From positions 1 to 64,000 of the forward strand of contig NZ_VTGY01000021.1 of the NCBI RefSeq assembly GCF_009729075.1: a stretch of 64,000 nucleotides of DNA. The letters run 5' to 3'. The position numbers were made by a program, and so were the translations under genes. This document shows, piece by piece, positions 43,669-52,790 of this stretch (its first letter is position 1; each line of letters opens with the position of its first letter). Origin of the DNA: Mycolicibacterium sp. CBMA 226. GTDB lineage: Bacteria; Actinomycetota; Actinomycetes; Mycobacteriales; Mycobacteriaceae. The notes beneath the pieces are model-generated. The model did no database searches. It saw only the letters and a list, made by a program, of their open reading frames with translations, and had not been told where the DNA came from.

Positions 43669-43747
43669 ATACTGTTGATTTGTTGGCAAGAGTGTTGACA
43701 TAGCGGCGTCGCAGAGCAATGCTGGCTACGCGATCACACGGAATGGG

Positions 43748-43969
43748 ATGGGCATGACATTTACCGCTCGCATCGACAAAGACATCTGCATGAGTTCCGG
43801 TATCTGCGTGTCCAACTACGCCGAAGCGTTCCGGTTCGACGCCGACGAACTTGCCGAGCCGATCGATGGTGGCATTGCGCTGACACTTGAGCAGTTGCGA
43901 TCGGCGGTCGGCACCTGTCCGTCCGGAGCGATCGAGCTGCTGCGTGACGGCGTTCCGATCGATGACTGA
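43748..43969 (+). CDS. small three-cysteine ferredoxin
   Basis: 73 residues from ATG 43748; ATG 43754 is equally plausible. Cysteines at 14, 20 and 57 give C-x5-C...CP, with Ser at the position of the fourth cysteine, so a [3Fe-4S] cluster is expected. It resembles the ferredoxin at 37328 in plan, with a longer insert (FDADELAEPIDGGIALTLEQ). It is divergent from the SCP2-P450 operon and 3 bp before FadD, so it is the natural electron donor of the P450 at 41891. Confidence 0.9.
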   Translation: MGMTFTARIDKDICMSSGICVSNYAEAFRFDADELAEPIDGGIALTLEQLRSAVGTCPSGAIELLRDGVPIDD

Positions 43970-43972
43970 CCC

Positions 43973-45538
43973 ATGGAGAACTTAGTGTCCTTATCGTCTT
44001 TGCCGGCTCTATCTGCCTTTGCCCGTCGATTCCCCGACAAGCCGGCGACCATCTCGGGCAGCACCGGCGAGGTCGTGACCTTCGCCGAACTCGATTCCGA
44101 ATCAAGACTTTTGGCAAGGTATTTCACAACCCGTGAGCTGCAGCCAGGTGACGTTGTCGCCCTGCTATTGAAAAACACTCCCGGCTACCTCAATGTCAGC
44201 TGGGGCGCAGAACGCAGCGGGCTGATATTCGTACCGGTCAATTGGCACCTGGGCCCCGCCGAGGCGGCCTACATCGTGTCCAACAGCGGCGCGAAGGCGC
44301 TCATCGCGTCGGCCGAGCTCGCATCGCTGGCAGAAGCCGTCGCCGCGGCGAATCCCCAGCTTGACATCACGCTTGCAGTCGACGGCAGCATCCCCGGATT
44401 CGAGGACTATCAAGTGGCCCTGGACTCCGTCGTGCCCGGCGTGGACTCGCCCGAGCGCCAAGGCGCATACATGTTCTATTCCTCAGGCACGACCGGTTCG
44501 CCGAAGGGCATCATGCCCGCGGTCCCAAACGCCCCGTTCGGGGCAGGGCTGCCCATCGAATCGTTGCTGAAGGCACAGTTCGGCTTTGGCGAAGATACCG
44601 TGTACCTGAGCCTCGGTCCGCTCTATCACAGCGCGCCGCAAGGCTGGTCGCTCGGCACGCAGTCCCACGGGGGCACGACGGTCATTGTCGATAGCTTTGA
44701 CGCCGAGCAGACCCTCGCGTTTATCGAGCAATACCGCGTGACGCACGTCCAGATGGTTCCGACCATGTTCGTGCGCATGCTGAAGTTGCCACAGGACGTG
44801 CGCGACCGCTACGACCTGTCGAGTTTGCGGCTGGTGTTTCACGCAGCCGCGCCGTGTCCGCCGGATGTCAAGGAGCGCATGATCGAGTGGCTCGGCCCGT
44901 GCGTGATCGAGTTCTATTCAGCCAGCGAGTTCAACTCGCTGTTCGTGATCGACAGCGCATCGTGGCAGACACATCGCGGATCGGTGGGGCGAGCCGTGGT
45001 CGGTACTCCGCATATCCTCGACGACGACGGCAACGAGCTGCCCATCGGTGAAGTCGGTGAGATCTGGATCGAAAACGGTAACCGGTTCGAATACCACGGC
45101 GAGCCTGCCAAGACCGCGGCTGCCTACAACGAACGCGGCTGGAGCACCCTTGGTGACCTGGGCAGCCTCGACGCAGAGGGATATCTTTACCTGTCGGATC
45201 GCCGGACCGATTTGATCATCAGCGGCGGCGTGAATATCTATCCGCGCGAGATCGAAGACGCCCTCGTGCTGCATGAGGCGATTTCCGATGTCGCCGTTCT
45301 CGGAGTTCCCGACGACGAAATGGGTCAGCAGGTCAAAGCGGTTGTGCAGTTGGCCCCTGGCCATGTCGCCGACGCGTCGATGGAGTCCGAGATCATCGAC
45401 TACTGCCTGGCCCGGCTCGCGAAGTTCAAATGCCCCCGATCCGTCGATTTCGTGACCGAGCTGCCACGACTCCCCAGTGGAAAACTATTGCGCCGCAATC
45501 TTTCCGACCGATACGCCAACAGCGGACTCCCTCGTTAA
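43973..45538 (+). CDS. acyl-CoA synthetase (FadD)
   Basis: 521 residues. P-loop MFYSSGTTGSPKGIM, YSASEFNSLFVID in the adenylation site, ERGWSTLGDLGSLDAEGYLY, DRRTDLIISGGVNIYPREIE, and catalytic lysine in LPSGKLLRR. Class I adenylate-forming ligase of the mycobacterial FadD type. It sits between ferredoxin (3 bp) and TetR (2 bp), so all three are cotranscribed. It activates the acid produced by the divergent P450/aldehyde dehydrogenase set. Confidence 0.9.
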   Translation: MENLVSLSSLPALSAFARRFPDKPATISGSTGEVVTFAELDSESRLLARYFTTRELQPGDVVALLLKNTPGYLNVSWGAERSGLIFVPVNWHLGPAEAAYIVSNSGAKALIASAELASLAEAVAAANPQLDITLAVDGSIPGFEDYQVALDSVVPGVDSPERQGAYMFYSSGTTGSPKGIMPAVPNAPFGAGLPIESLLKAQFGFGEDTVYLSLGPLYHSAPQGWSLGTQSHGGTTVIVDSFDAEQTLAFIEQYRVTHVQMVPTMFVRMLKLPQDVRDRYDLSSLRLVFHAAAPCPPDVKERMIEWLGPCVIEFYSASEFNSLFVIDSASWQTHRGSVGRAVVGTPHILDDDGNELPIGEVGEIWIENGNRFEYHGEPAKTAAAYNERGWSTLGDLGSLDAEGYLYLSDRRTDLIISGGVNIYPREIEDALVLHEAISDVAVLGVPDDEMGQQVKAVVQLAPGHVADASMESEIIDYCLARLAKFKCPRSVDFVTELPRLPSGKLLRRNLSDRYANSGLPR

Positions 45539-45540
45539 GG

Positions 45541-46197
45541 ATGGCGGACTCCCCCGTTCCCGAAGCCGATTCGGCGCGCGACCCGTCTGCGGCCGAACAG
45601 CGGTTGCCACTGCGGGAAGTGCAGAAGCAGCTTACTCGCGAACGGGTGATTGACGCCGCGATGGAGGTGTTTAGCGAGCGGGGCTTCGGCCCCACCACCA
45701 TGAACGACATCGCGGCGCGCGCCAATCTCAACCGTGGCACCATCTATCTCCACTTCGCCGACAAGTCGGCCATCATCCACGCTGCACTGGACGCACTCGC
45801 GCCAGAAGAATTGGCCATCTACGCGGCCGCCGAAACCGCCACCACGCGAAGCGAACTCGAGGCGATCATGGACCACGCCGTCGAGGTCTGGATCACCGGC
45901 CTGGGCCGGATCTGGCGGCACATGCGCGACGCCGTGGCGCTCGATCCGGCGGTACGGAACTGGCGGGATGAATTCGTCGATCGTCAGGTGTTGAGGGTAT
46001 GTGAAGTCCTCGAACATTTCGGGGTGCAACCATACGAGCGCCGGTATGCGCGCTCTTTGCTTTTGGTCTGCATGTGGAACGACTTCGTGGCCAACGTGTG
46101 CGACCGGACGACTGCCAATCGTCAGGCGACCGTGGCTGCGTTGGCCGACTTCTTCTTCGCGGCCACGGGCGCGACGGTGTCAGATGAGTTGCTCTGA
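45541..46197 (+). CDS. TetR regulator, second of three local paralogues
   Basis: 218 residues from ATG 45541, 2 bp after the FadD stop, with TAAGG just before it. LREVQKQLTRERVIDAAMEV, FSERGFGPTTMNDIAARANL and NRGTIYLHFADKSAII match the TetR at 38770 nearly position for position, and RIWRHMRDAVALDPAVRNW and LLVCMWNDFVA match its ligand domain. The last 18 bp overlap the convergent GMC oxidase gene. Likely an autoregulator of the two divergent operons around 43650, where two palindromes lie. Confidence 0.88.
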   Translation: MADSPVPEADSARDPSAAEQRLPLREVQKQLTRERVIDAAMEVFSERGFGPTTMNDIAARANLNRGTIYLHFADKSAIIHAALDALAPEELAIYAAAETATTRSELEAIMDHAVEVWITGLGRIWRHMRDAVALDPAVRNWRDEFVDRQVLRVCEVLEHFGVQPYERRYARSLLLVCMWNDFVANVCDRTTANRQATVAALADFFFAATGATVSDELL

Positions 46198-47817
46198 CAC
46201 CGATCCAGCCGGCTCGGCCGACTTCACCGGCACCGTCGACATCGCACGCTCGGTCATCGCAGCGATCGTGAGGCTCGGGTTGGCGCCCACGTTCCACGGC
46301 ACTGTTGAGCCGTCGCACACCAGCATGTTGCGGTAGCCCCAGACCTGGTGGTTGCCATCGATGACGCTGTTATCCGGCGAAGTCCCGATCACGGCGCCGC
46401 CCAGAATGTGAGCGGTGACCGTGGTGTTGAGGAGGGCCTCTGGCACCAGGGTCTGCGGGACGGCGTCGAGTTCCTCGGCCATCAGCTTGATCGCTTCGTG
46501 CACTTCGGGAATGAATGTCGGGATCGGGTGCAGTGGGTCCGGGCGAGTGTTCATGCGAGTGCCGAGACCGAGGCGGCGCTTACGTGTCTCGAAGCTGAGC
46601 TTGCCCTCGATGTCCTGCATGGCGCCAAAGACCATCGAACGGCGCGACCAGCCGACCGGGTTGGTGACGCGGGCCGCGTCGATCGGGTGGCGCACGATGG
46701 CGGCCAGCATCTTCAGCGGACGGGTCACTCGGGTCCCGTTGGGCGTGAGAGGCGCGAACAGGAACTTCATCGAATCGCCTCCCGAGCCGAATGCGACGGT
46801 CTCCATATGCATGCTCGGCAGCGGGTGCGCGCTGCCGGTGATCGACACGCCGCCGAGGCCGAGCTCGACGTTGCGGTCACGCGGCGTCAGCGCTGTCAGC
46901 GATTCAGAGTTGGTGCGCACCTGCTCGCCGACCTGATCGCTCAGCAGCGGCAACATGCCACGCACCTTGCAGTCACCGAGCAGCTTGTTGGTGCCGATGG
47001 CGCCAGCGGCGAAAACCACGCCACGAGAACGGATTACGCGCTTCTTCCGCCAGCCGAACACTCCGGGGCGGTGCGCAACGATCGCGTAGCCGTCCGAGCC
47101 GTCCGCGGCACCGACCGGCCTGACCTCCGATACCTGCATTTCAGGTTCCACCCGAGTGCCCCGGCGTTCAGCGAGCCAGAGATAGTTCTTGTCCAGACTG
47201 TTTTTTGCGTTGTGGCGACAGCCGATCAGGCACTCCGCGCAGCCGAGGCAGCCTGTCCGATCCGGCCCTTGCCCGCCGAAGAATGGATCGGGCACCGTTA
47301 CGCCGGGCTGACCGAGGAAGATGCCGACCCGAGTCGGGTGACAGGTCTCGCCGTAGCCGAGTCGGTCGGCCGCACGCTTGACGACCGCATCGCGAGGGGT
47401 GAGCCTCGGGTTGTCGACGACGCCGAGCATTCGTTCTGCCTCGCGGTAATGCGGGTCGAGGTCGACATGCTCGCCGACCGCGTCGGTCAGGCGGGACTGG
47501 AACTCCTCGCTGCCGCGGTAGAGCGTCGCGCCGTAGACGAGGCTGCCGCCGCCGACACCGGCGCCGCTGAGGATCGCGACGTCTCTGAACAGCGACATCC
47601 GCATGATGCCGCGCAGACCAAGTCGCGGGGCGAAGAGCAAGTCCCGGACTTTCCAACCGGACGTCGGAAGGTCGGTGCTAGCGAACCGGCGGCCGCTCTC
47701 CAGTACGCACACCGAATAGCCGCGTTCGCTCAGGCGCAGTGCCGAGACACTGCCGCCGAACCCCGAGCCGATCACGATCCAGTCGTAATCGTGGCCCTGA
47801 CCAACGGCAGCCATCAA
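46180..47817 (-). CDS. GMC oxidoreductase, ChoD (cholesterol oxidase)-like
   Basis: 545 residues. FAD motif WIVIGSGFGGSVSALRLSER, LESGRRF, and ILSGAGVGGGSLVYGATLYR. A cysteine-rich insertion TGCLGCAECLIGCRHNAKNS is diagnostic of the mycobacterial ChoD group. The C-terminus has HILGGAVIGTSPDNSVID and GANPSLTIAAMTERA. Length and layout match M. tuberculosis ChoD (about 578 residues), an oxidoreductase of sterol-like alcohols whose true substrate is uncertain. No signal peptide. It is divergent from the Baeyer-Villiger monooxygenase, so oxidation of a cyclic secondary alcohol to a ketone for that enzyme is an attractive, inferred role. Confidence 0.88.
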   Translation of the reverse strand: MMAAVGQGHDYDWIVIGSGFGGSVSALRLSERGYSVCVLESGRRFASTDLPTSGWKVRDLLFAPRLGLRGIMRMSLFRDVAILSGAGVGGGSLVYGATLYRGSEEFQSRLTDAVGEHVDLDPHYREAERMLGVVDNPRLTPRDAVVKRAADRLGYGETCHPTRVGIFLGQPGVTVPDPFFGGQGPDRTGCLGCAECLIGCRHNAKNSLDKNYLWLAERRGTRVEPEMQVSEVRPVGAADGSDGYAIVAHRPGVFGWRKKRVIRSRGVVFAAGAIGTNKLLGDCKVRGMLPLLSDQVGEQVRTNSESLTALTPRDRNVELGLGGVSITGSAHPLPSMHMETVAFGSGGDSMKFLFAPLTPNGTRVTRPLKMLAAIVRHPIDAARVTNPVGWSRRSMVFGAMQDIEGKLSFETRKRRLGLGTRMNTRPDPLHPIPTFIPEVHEAIKLMAEELDAVPQTLVPEALLNTTVTAHILGGAVIGTSPDNSVIDGNHQVWGYRNMLVCDGSTVPWNVGANPSLTIAAMTERAMSTVPVKSAEPAGSVSEQLI

Positions 47818-47863
47818 ACCTCCAACACAGAGTCTCTAGACGAGTCAATACGTTAACTTACTG

Positions 47864-47874
47864 AACACGGTGTT
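47864..47874. promoter_or_regulatory. palindrome AACAC-G-GTGTT in divergent gap
   Basis: A perfect 11-bp palindrome inside the 90-bp gap between the GMC oxidase and the Baeyer-Villiger monooxygenase. The wider context TGAACACGGTGTTGA is symmetric at 6 of 7 positions. TTAAC just upstream makes the gap promoter-like in both directions. The core ACACNGTGT is shared with 57444. Confidence 0.55.
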
Positions 47875-47907
47875 GACCGTCAATGGACGATCGGTCAGAC
47901 TGGCGGT

Positions 47908-49533
47908 ATGGAAAGCAATTCACCGCAATTCGATGTTCTCGTAGTCGGAGCGGGATTCTCCGGTCTCTACGCCCTGCACCTCCTGCGGGGCCGAGGGCTC
48001 AACGTCCGAGTGCTCGACGCGGCGCCCGAGGTCGGTGGCACCTGGTACTGGAACGCCTACCCGGGCGCGCGTTGCGACGTCGAAAGCGCCGACTACTCCT
48101 ACTCGTTCTCCCCGGAACTGGACCAGGAATGGGAATGGAGCGAGCGCTACGCCGCGCAGCCGGAAATCCTGCGCTACCTCAACCATGTCGCCGACCGGTT
48201 CGCATTGCGCGACGACATTCAGCTCAACACGACCGTCCACTCGGCGACCTACGACGAAACCGCCGCCGAATGGACGCTGACCACCGATTCCGGGACGCTG
48301 CGAGCGCGCTACTGTGTGTTCGCCACCGGCGGATTGTCAGCGCCATTGGCGCCTCCGTTCGATGGTACGGAGACGTTCGCCGGCGAGTCGTACATGACCG
48401 CGGCGTGGCCGCAGGGTGGAGTCGACTTCAAGGGCAAGAGGGTTGCCGTGATCGGCACCGGCGCGAGCGGAATCCAGTCGATACCCGAAATCGCCGCCGA
48501 TGCAACGCATGTCACCGTCTTGCAGCGCACCCCGAACTTCAGCGTCCTCGGCCGCAACCGCGACCTCAATGCCACTGAAATCGCCGAGCACAAGGCGACC
48601 TACCCCGAGCGGAGAAAGCGCCAGCGCGCATCCTATGGCGGGACGAGCACCGAGCCGCATCTCCGCCGAGCGGCAGAATGCACGCCAGAAGAGCAACTCG
48701 AAGAACTGCGCCGCCGGTCCGCAGAAGGTGGCGCCCTTACATACGTGGGCGCGTTCCGCGACGTATTGACCAACCTCGACTCCAACCGGGTCGTCGCCGA
48801 CTTCATCCGGTCTGATATCCGTTCGCGCGTCACCGATCCCGAGCTCGTCGACCTGGTGACGCCAACCGACCATCCCTTCGCCGGCAAGCGTCCGTGCGTC
48901 GACCACGGTTACTTCGAAGCCCTGTGCCAGGACAATGTCGACGTTGTCACTGTGCGGGACAATCCAATCACCGCCATCGAGCCCACCGGTATCCGGCTCG
49001 CCGACGGCACGCTCATCGACGTCGACATCATCGTCTACGCCATCGGCTACGATGCCATCTCCGGCGCGCTGCTGCGCATCGATATCCAGGGCCGCAATGG
49101 AATTCGGCTTCGCGACGCCTGGGCACAGGGCCCGTCAAGTTACCTGGGTTTGGCGATCGCAGGCTTCCCGAATCTGTTTACCGTGGCCGGGCCCGGCGGG
49201 CCACTCGGACTGACCATGATGGTCGCATTGGCCGAGCAGAACATCGAGTGGATCGCCGATTGCATCACTGATCTCGACGCTCGTGGCGTACCGGCCATCG
49301 AGGCGACCACCGAAGCGCAGCAGCGGTGGACCGAGGAGGTCGAACGGCGAGCGGAGCGGAGCGTCTTCGCCGCCGCCCCGAATTCCTACTACACGGGAGC
49401 GAACGTCCCCGGCAAACCCCGGCGATTCTCGATCTACCTTGGTGGATTCGCCCGCTATCAAGCGATTTGCAATGCCGTCGCGGCTGAGGGCTACGACGGA
49501 TTCAACGAACTGACCGTTGCGAACGCCCGTTGA
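47908..49533 (+). CDS. Baeyer-Villiger monooxygenase (CHMO-type) with altered fingerprint
   Basis: 541 residues. FAD motif VVGAGFSGLYALHLLRGRG (12-30), EVGGTWYWNAYPGARCDVES (41-60, typical of cyclohexanone-monooxygenase relatives), and NADPH motif IGTGASGIQ (about 181-189). The fingerprint FxGxxxHxxxW(P/D) reads FAGESYMTAAWP at 157-168, so the invariant His is Met163. The fold and both nucleotide sites look intact. Expected reaction: insertion of O next to a ketone carbonyl to give an ester or lactone, though the changed residue may alter activity. First gene of a four-gene operon with FadD, WS/DGAT and a hydrolase. Confidence 0.88.
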   Translation: MESNSPQFDVLVVGAGFSGLYALHLLRGRGLNVRVLDAAPEVGGTWYWNAYPGARCDVESADYSYSFSPELDQEWEWSERYAAQPEILRYLNHVADRFALRDDIQLNTTVHSATYDETAAEWTLTTDSGTLRARYCVFATGGLSAPLAPPFDGTETFAGESYMTAAWPQGGVDFKGKRVAVIGTGASGIQSIPEIAADATHVTVLQRTPNFSVLGRNRDLNATEIAEHKATYPERRKRQRASYGGTSTEPHLRRAAECTPEEQLEELRRRSAEGGALTYVGAFRDVLTNLDSNRVVADFIRSDIRSRVTDPELVDLVTPTDHPFAGKRPCVDHGYFEALCQDNVDVVTVRDNPITAIEPTGIRLADGTLIDVDIIVYAIGYDAISGALLRIDIQGRNGIRLRDAWAQGPSSYLGLAIAGFPNLFTVAGPGGPLGLTMMVALAEQNIEWIADCITDLDARGVPAIEATTEAQQRWTEEVERRAERSVFAAAPNSYYTGANVPGKPRRFSIYLGGFARYQAICNAVAAEGYDGFNELTVANAR

Positions 49534-49587
49534 TCACTGACTCGGCATCGGCGCCGGTACCCACTGCTCGAATGGAGAATTAGGTAG

Positions 49588-51231
49588 ATGCTGAGCACGA
49601 TGCAGGACGAGCCCCTCTCGCTTGCAACACTTCTCAGATACGGAACCACCGTGCACGCGGAAGCCACGGTGTCTACCTGGACCGGTGACCGAACCCGGCC
49701 GATGAGTTACGGCGACCTGGGCGTGGAGGCAGCTCGGCTGGCAAATGCGCTACGCGGCTTGGGCGTCGAAGAGGGCGACCGCGTCGGCACCTTCATGTGG
49801 AACAACAACGAGCACATGGTTGTCTACGGTGCGGTGCCGGCGATGGGCGCGGTGTTGCACACCCTGAATATCCGGTTGTTCCCTGAGCAGCTGATCTTCG
49901 TCGTCAATCACGCCGCGGACAAGGTGATCATCGTCGACGCATCGTTGATCCCGATGTTCACCGAGTACCTGCCGTCATTGCCGACGGTTCGCCACGTCAT
50001 CGTTGCAAACGGTGATGCGTCGGCACTGGAGGCACCCAAAGGTGTAGAGGTGCATGCATACGCCGAGTTGGTGGATGGTCAGGCGGATCATTTCACCTGG
50101 CCGCACATCGACGAACGTTCCGCAGCGGCAATGTGTTACACGTCCGGCACAACGGGCGACCCCAAGGGCGTCGCCTATTCGCACCGATCGATGTACCTGC
50201 ATTCGATGCAGGTCACCTCGACCAACGGAATGGCGCTCTCACAGGCGGACAAGGCACTGGTGATCGTGCCCCAGTTCCACGCAATGTCATGGGGCATACC
50301 GCATGCCGCACTCATGGTCGGCGCCTCGCTCGTGATGCCCGACCGATTTCTGCAGCCTGAACCGATCACCACGATCCTGGCCGCCGAGAAGCCGACCTTC
50401 GCCGCTGCGGTACCCACCATCTGGAACGGATTGTTGACGTACCTCGATGCAAACCCACAGGACATCTCCCACCTGCGGGAAGTCGTCGTCGGCGGTTCCG
50501 CTGCCGCGCCGGCGCTGATGCACGCTTTCGAAGAGCGCTACCAGGTGCCGATCCTGCATGCGTGGGGCATGACCGAGACTTCCCCCTTGGGCAGTGTCGC
50601 GCGACCGCCTGCGTCAGCCGAGGGCCGGCATCGGTGGGCCTACCGCTACACGCAGGGCAGGTTTCCGTCCCTAGTGCGGGCCCGATTGGTCGACGGTGAT
50701 GGCGCGATTGTGGCCAGCGACGGAAATTCGGTGGGCGAGTTGGAAGTTCGTGGCCCGTGGATTACGGCGACGTACTACTCCCCCGACGATTCAGCCATCG
50801 ATCCGGAGAAGTTCCGTGACGGCTGGCTGCGCACCGGCGACATCGGAACCATCACGGTCGACGGATTTCTCACGATCCTGGACCGGTCGAAAGATGTGAT
50901 CAAGTCGGGCGGTGAATGGATTTCATCGGTCGAACTGGAGAACGCCGTGATGGCGCATCCGGCGGTCGCCGAAGCAGCGGTCATCGGTGTGCCCGACGAT
51001 AAGTGGGACGAGCGGCCGCTGGTCGCCGTGGTAGCACGGCAGGGCACATCGGTGACCGTCGACGAGCTGAGCGATCACCTGGCCAACAGGGTCGCGAAAT
51101 GGCAGATACCCGACAGCTGGACCTTTGTGGACGAAGTGCCGAAGACCAGTGTCGGGAAGTTCGACAAGAAGGTGCTGCGCGCGCGTTTCGCACAAGGTGA
51201 CCTGACTGTATGCGGGCGATCTGACGCCTGA
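49588..51231 (+). CDS. acyl-CoA synthetase (medium-chain/AlkK-like FadD)
   Basis: 547 residues, ATG 49588, 54 bp after the monooxygenase. P-loop CYTSGTTGDPKGVAYSHR, WGMTETSPLGSVAR, GWLRTGDIGTITVDGF, DRSKDVIKSGGEWISSVE and catalytic lysine in VPKTSVGKFDKK. This pattern, including GGEWIS, is typical of the medium-chain/AlkK-type fatty acid CoA ligases. It could activate the hydroxy acid formed after ester or lactone hydrolysis. Confidence 0.92.
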   Translation: MLSTMQDEPLSLATLLRYGTTVHAEATVSTWTGDRTRPMSYGDLGVEAARLANALRGLGVEEGDRVGTFMWNNNEHMVVYGAVPAMGAVLHTLNIRLFPEQLIFVVNHAADKVIIVDASLIPMFTEYLPSLPTVRHVIVANGDASALEAPKGVEVHAYAELVDGQADHFTWPHIDERSAAAMCYTSGTTGDPKGVAYSHRSMYLHSMQVTSTNGMALSQADKALVIVPQFHAMSWGIPHAALMVGASLVMPDRFLQPEPITTILAAEKPTFAAAVPTIWNGLLTYLDANPQDISHLREVVVGGSAAAPALMHAFEERYQVPILHAWGMTETSPLGSVARPPASAEGRHRWAYRYTQGRFPSLVRARLVDGDGAIVASDGNSVGELEVRGPWITATYYSPDDSAIDPEKFRDGWLRTGDIGTITVDGFLTILDRSKDVIKSGGEWISSVELENAVMAHPAVAEAAVIGVPDDKWDERPLVAVVARQGTSVTVDELSDHLANRVAKWQIPDSWTFVDEVPKTSVGKFDKKVLRARFAQGDLTVCGRSDA

Positions 51232-51395
51232 GTTTCGCGTCGGGCCGCCGGTGGAACAGGGATGAACCCAAAGATCCTGTTCTGCACCATGTTTGACGAG
51301 CATCGCGATTCCCAGCACTCAGTCGTGAAACCAGAAATATATCACTCTGTTTAGTCACTTGACGCAGCGTCCACTGAGACAGCAAACTGTTCATC

Positions 51396-52790
51396 ATGCC
51401 CATGCCAAACCTCGCCGACCGTTGGTTCTTTGTCGTCGACGACAACGACGTACCCACGCACGTGGCCGTCATGGCAACCTTTGAACTTCCCGAGGGTGCG
51501 CCGCCGGACTATGTGCGCCGCCTCGCCGATGACCTGCGCTCCGTGCGGACGTTCTCGCCGCCGTTCAACTACCGACTCACCCACCCCAGCCTGCGGCGTT
51601 TCGCGCCCTCCTTCACCGTGCTGGCCGACGACGAGGTCGACCTTGACTACCACTTCCGCTTTTCGGCGCTGCCGACGCCCGGCGGTGAGCGCGAGCTCGG
51701 CGTCCTGGTGTCACGGTTGTTTTCGCGGCCGCTGGATCCGCAGCGCCCGCTGTGGGAAGTTCATCTCATCGAGGGCCTCGACAACGGTCGCTTCGCCTGG
51801 TTCTTCAAGGTCCATCACGGCGTGATGGACGGCGTCGGCGGGATGCGCCGTCTCGGCCAGCTCATGGACACCGACCCCGAGTCCAGCGAGCTGCGGGCGA
51901 TCTGGTCGCTCCCCGTCCGATCGCGACGGCAACGGGCGAAGAGCGCCCCGTCGCTGCAACAGCGCGTCGAACGCGCCCTCGGGTCAGCGCGCGAAGGCGC
52001 CGTCGCTGCCGCGTCGCTCGCGCTCACGACTGGACAGATGGTCAGTCAGCGGGTCGTGGCGGCGGAGAAAGACTGGGTCGTGCCGTACTCGGCGCCGAGT
52101 TCGGTCCTCAACGGCCGCGTCGGGCAGCAGCGCCGGTTCGCAACGCAGAGCTACGACCTGGCGCGACTGGTCACGGTCGCCAAAGGCTTCGACGTCACCG
52201 TGAATGACGTCTTCCTCGCGATCTGCGGCGGCGGCTTGCGGAGCTACCTCGGCGAACTCGACCAGCTGCCCACCGACAGCCTGACCGTGGGCATCCCGGT
52301 CTCGATCCGCGACGCGAACGACGACGAATCCAGCAACGCCATCAGCGTCGCGTTCGCCAGCCTGCATACTGAAATTGCCGACCCCGTGGAACGCATCGCC
52401 GCGATCGCGCGTGGCACCCGGCGCTCCAAGGAGAAGCTACGCGAGCTCCCGACCGCCGCCGGAGACCTCTACGGCCCGCTTGTACTGAGTCCCATCGCCG
52501 TCGCCCAGCTCACCGGTTTGGCCGGACGGACGTTGCCGCCGTTCAACGTCCCGGTCTCCAACGTCCCGGGCCCGTCCGATCCGTTGTACCTGCGCGGCGC
52601 ACGCCTAGAGGGCCTGTGGGGCCTGTCGATCATCTCTCACGGGGCCGCGTTGAGCATCACCGCAGGTTCGATGGCGGGACGCTTCAACGTCGGCTTCACC
52701 GGAGACCGCGATCGACTGCCCAGCCTGCAACGCCTGGCCGTGTACACGGGCGAGGCACTCGAAGAGCTCGAACAGGCGCTACTCGCGTGA
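51396..52790 (+). CDS. wax ester synthase/diacylglycerol acyltransferase (WS/DGAT)
   Basis: 464 residues. The active site HHGVMDG is at 140-146 (VHHGVMDGVGGM), with PLWEVHLIEGL before it and the NDVFLAICGGGLR and SNVPGPSDPLYL motifs after, all typical of bacterial WS/DGAT (Tgs) enzymes. They transfer an acyl group from acyl-CoA to an alcohol or diacylglycerol, making wax esters or storage lipid. It is unusual inside a catabolic operon; it overlaps the following hydrolase by GTGA. It could esterify a toxic alcohol or store excess acyl-CoA from the pathway. Confidence 0.9.
   Translation: MPMPNLADRWFFVVDDNDVPTHVAVMATFELPEGAPPDYVRRLADDLRSVRTFSPPFNYRLTHPSLRRFAPSFTVLADDEVDLDYHFRFSALPTPGGERELGVLVSRLFSRPLDPQRPLWEVHLIEGLDNGRFAWFFKVHHGVMDGVGGMRRLGQLMDTDPESSELRAIWSLPVRSRRQRAKSAPSLQQRVERALGSAREGAVAAASLALTTGQMVSQRVVAAEKDWVVPYSAPSSVLNGRVGQQRRFATQSYDLARLVTVAKGFDVTVNDVFLAICGGGLRSYLGELDQLPTDSLTVGIPVSIRDANDDESSNAISVAFASLHTEIADPVERIAAIARGTRRSKEKLRELPTAAGDLYGPLVLSPIAVAQLTGLAGRTLPPFNVPVSNVPGPSDPLYLRGARLEGLWGLSIISHGAALSITAGSMAGRFNVGFTGDRDRLPSLQRLAVYTGEALEELEQALLA

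Noticed and set aside
46348..47856. 502-codon plus-strand open frame over the GMC oxidase
   Set aside because: Arg/His/Ala-rich shadow of a gene with clear FAD and GMC motifs on the other strand; no family resemblance of its own.
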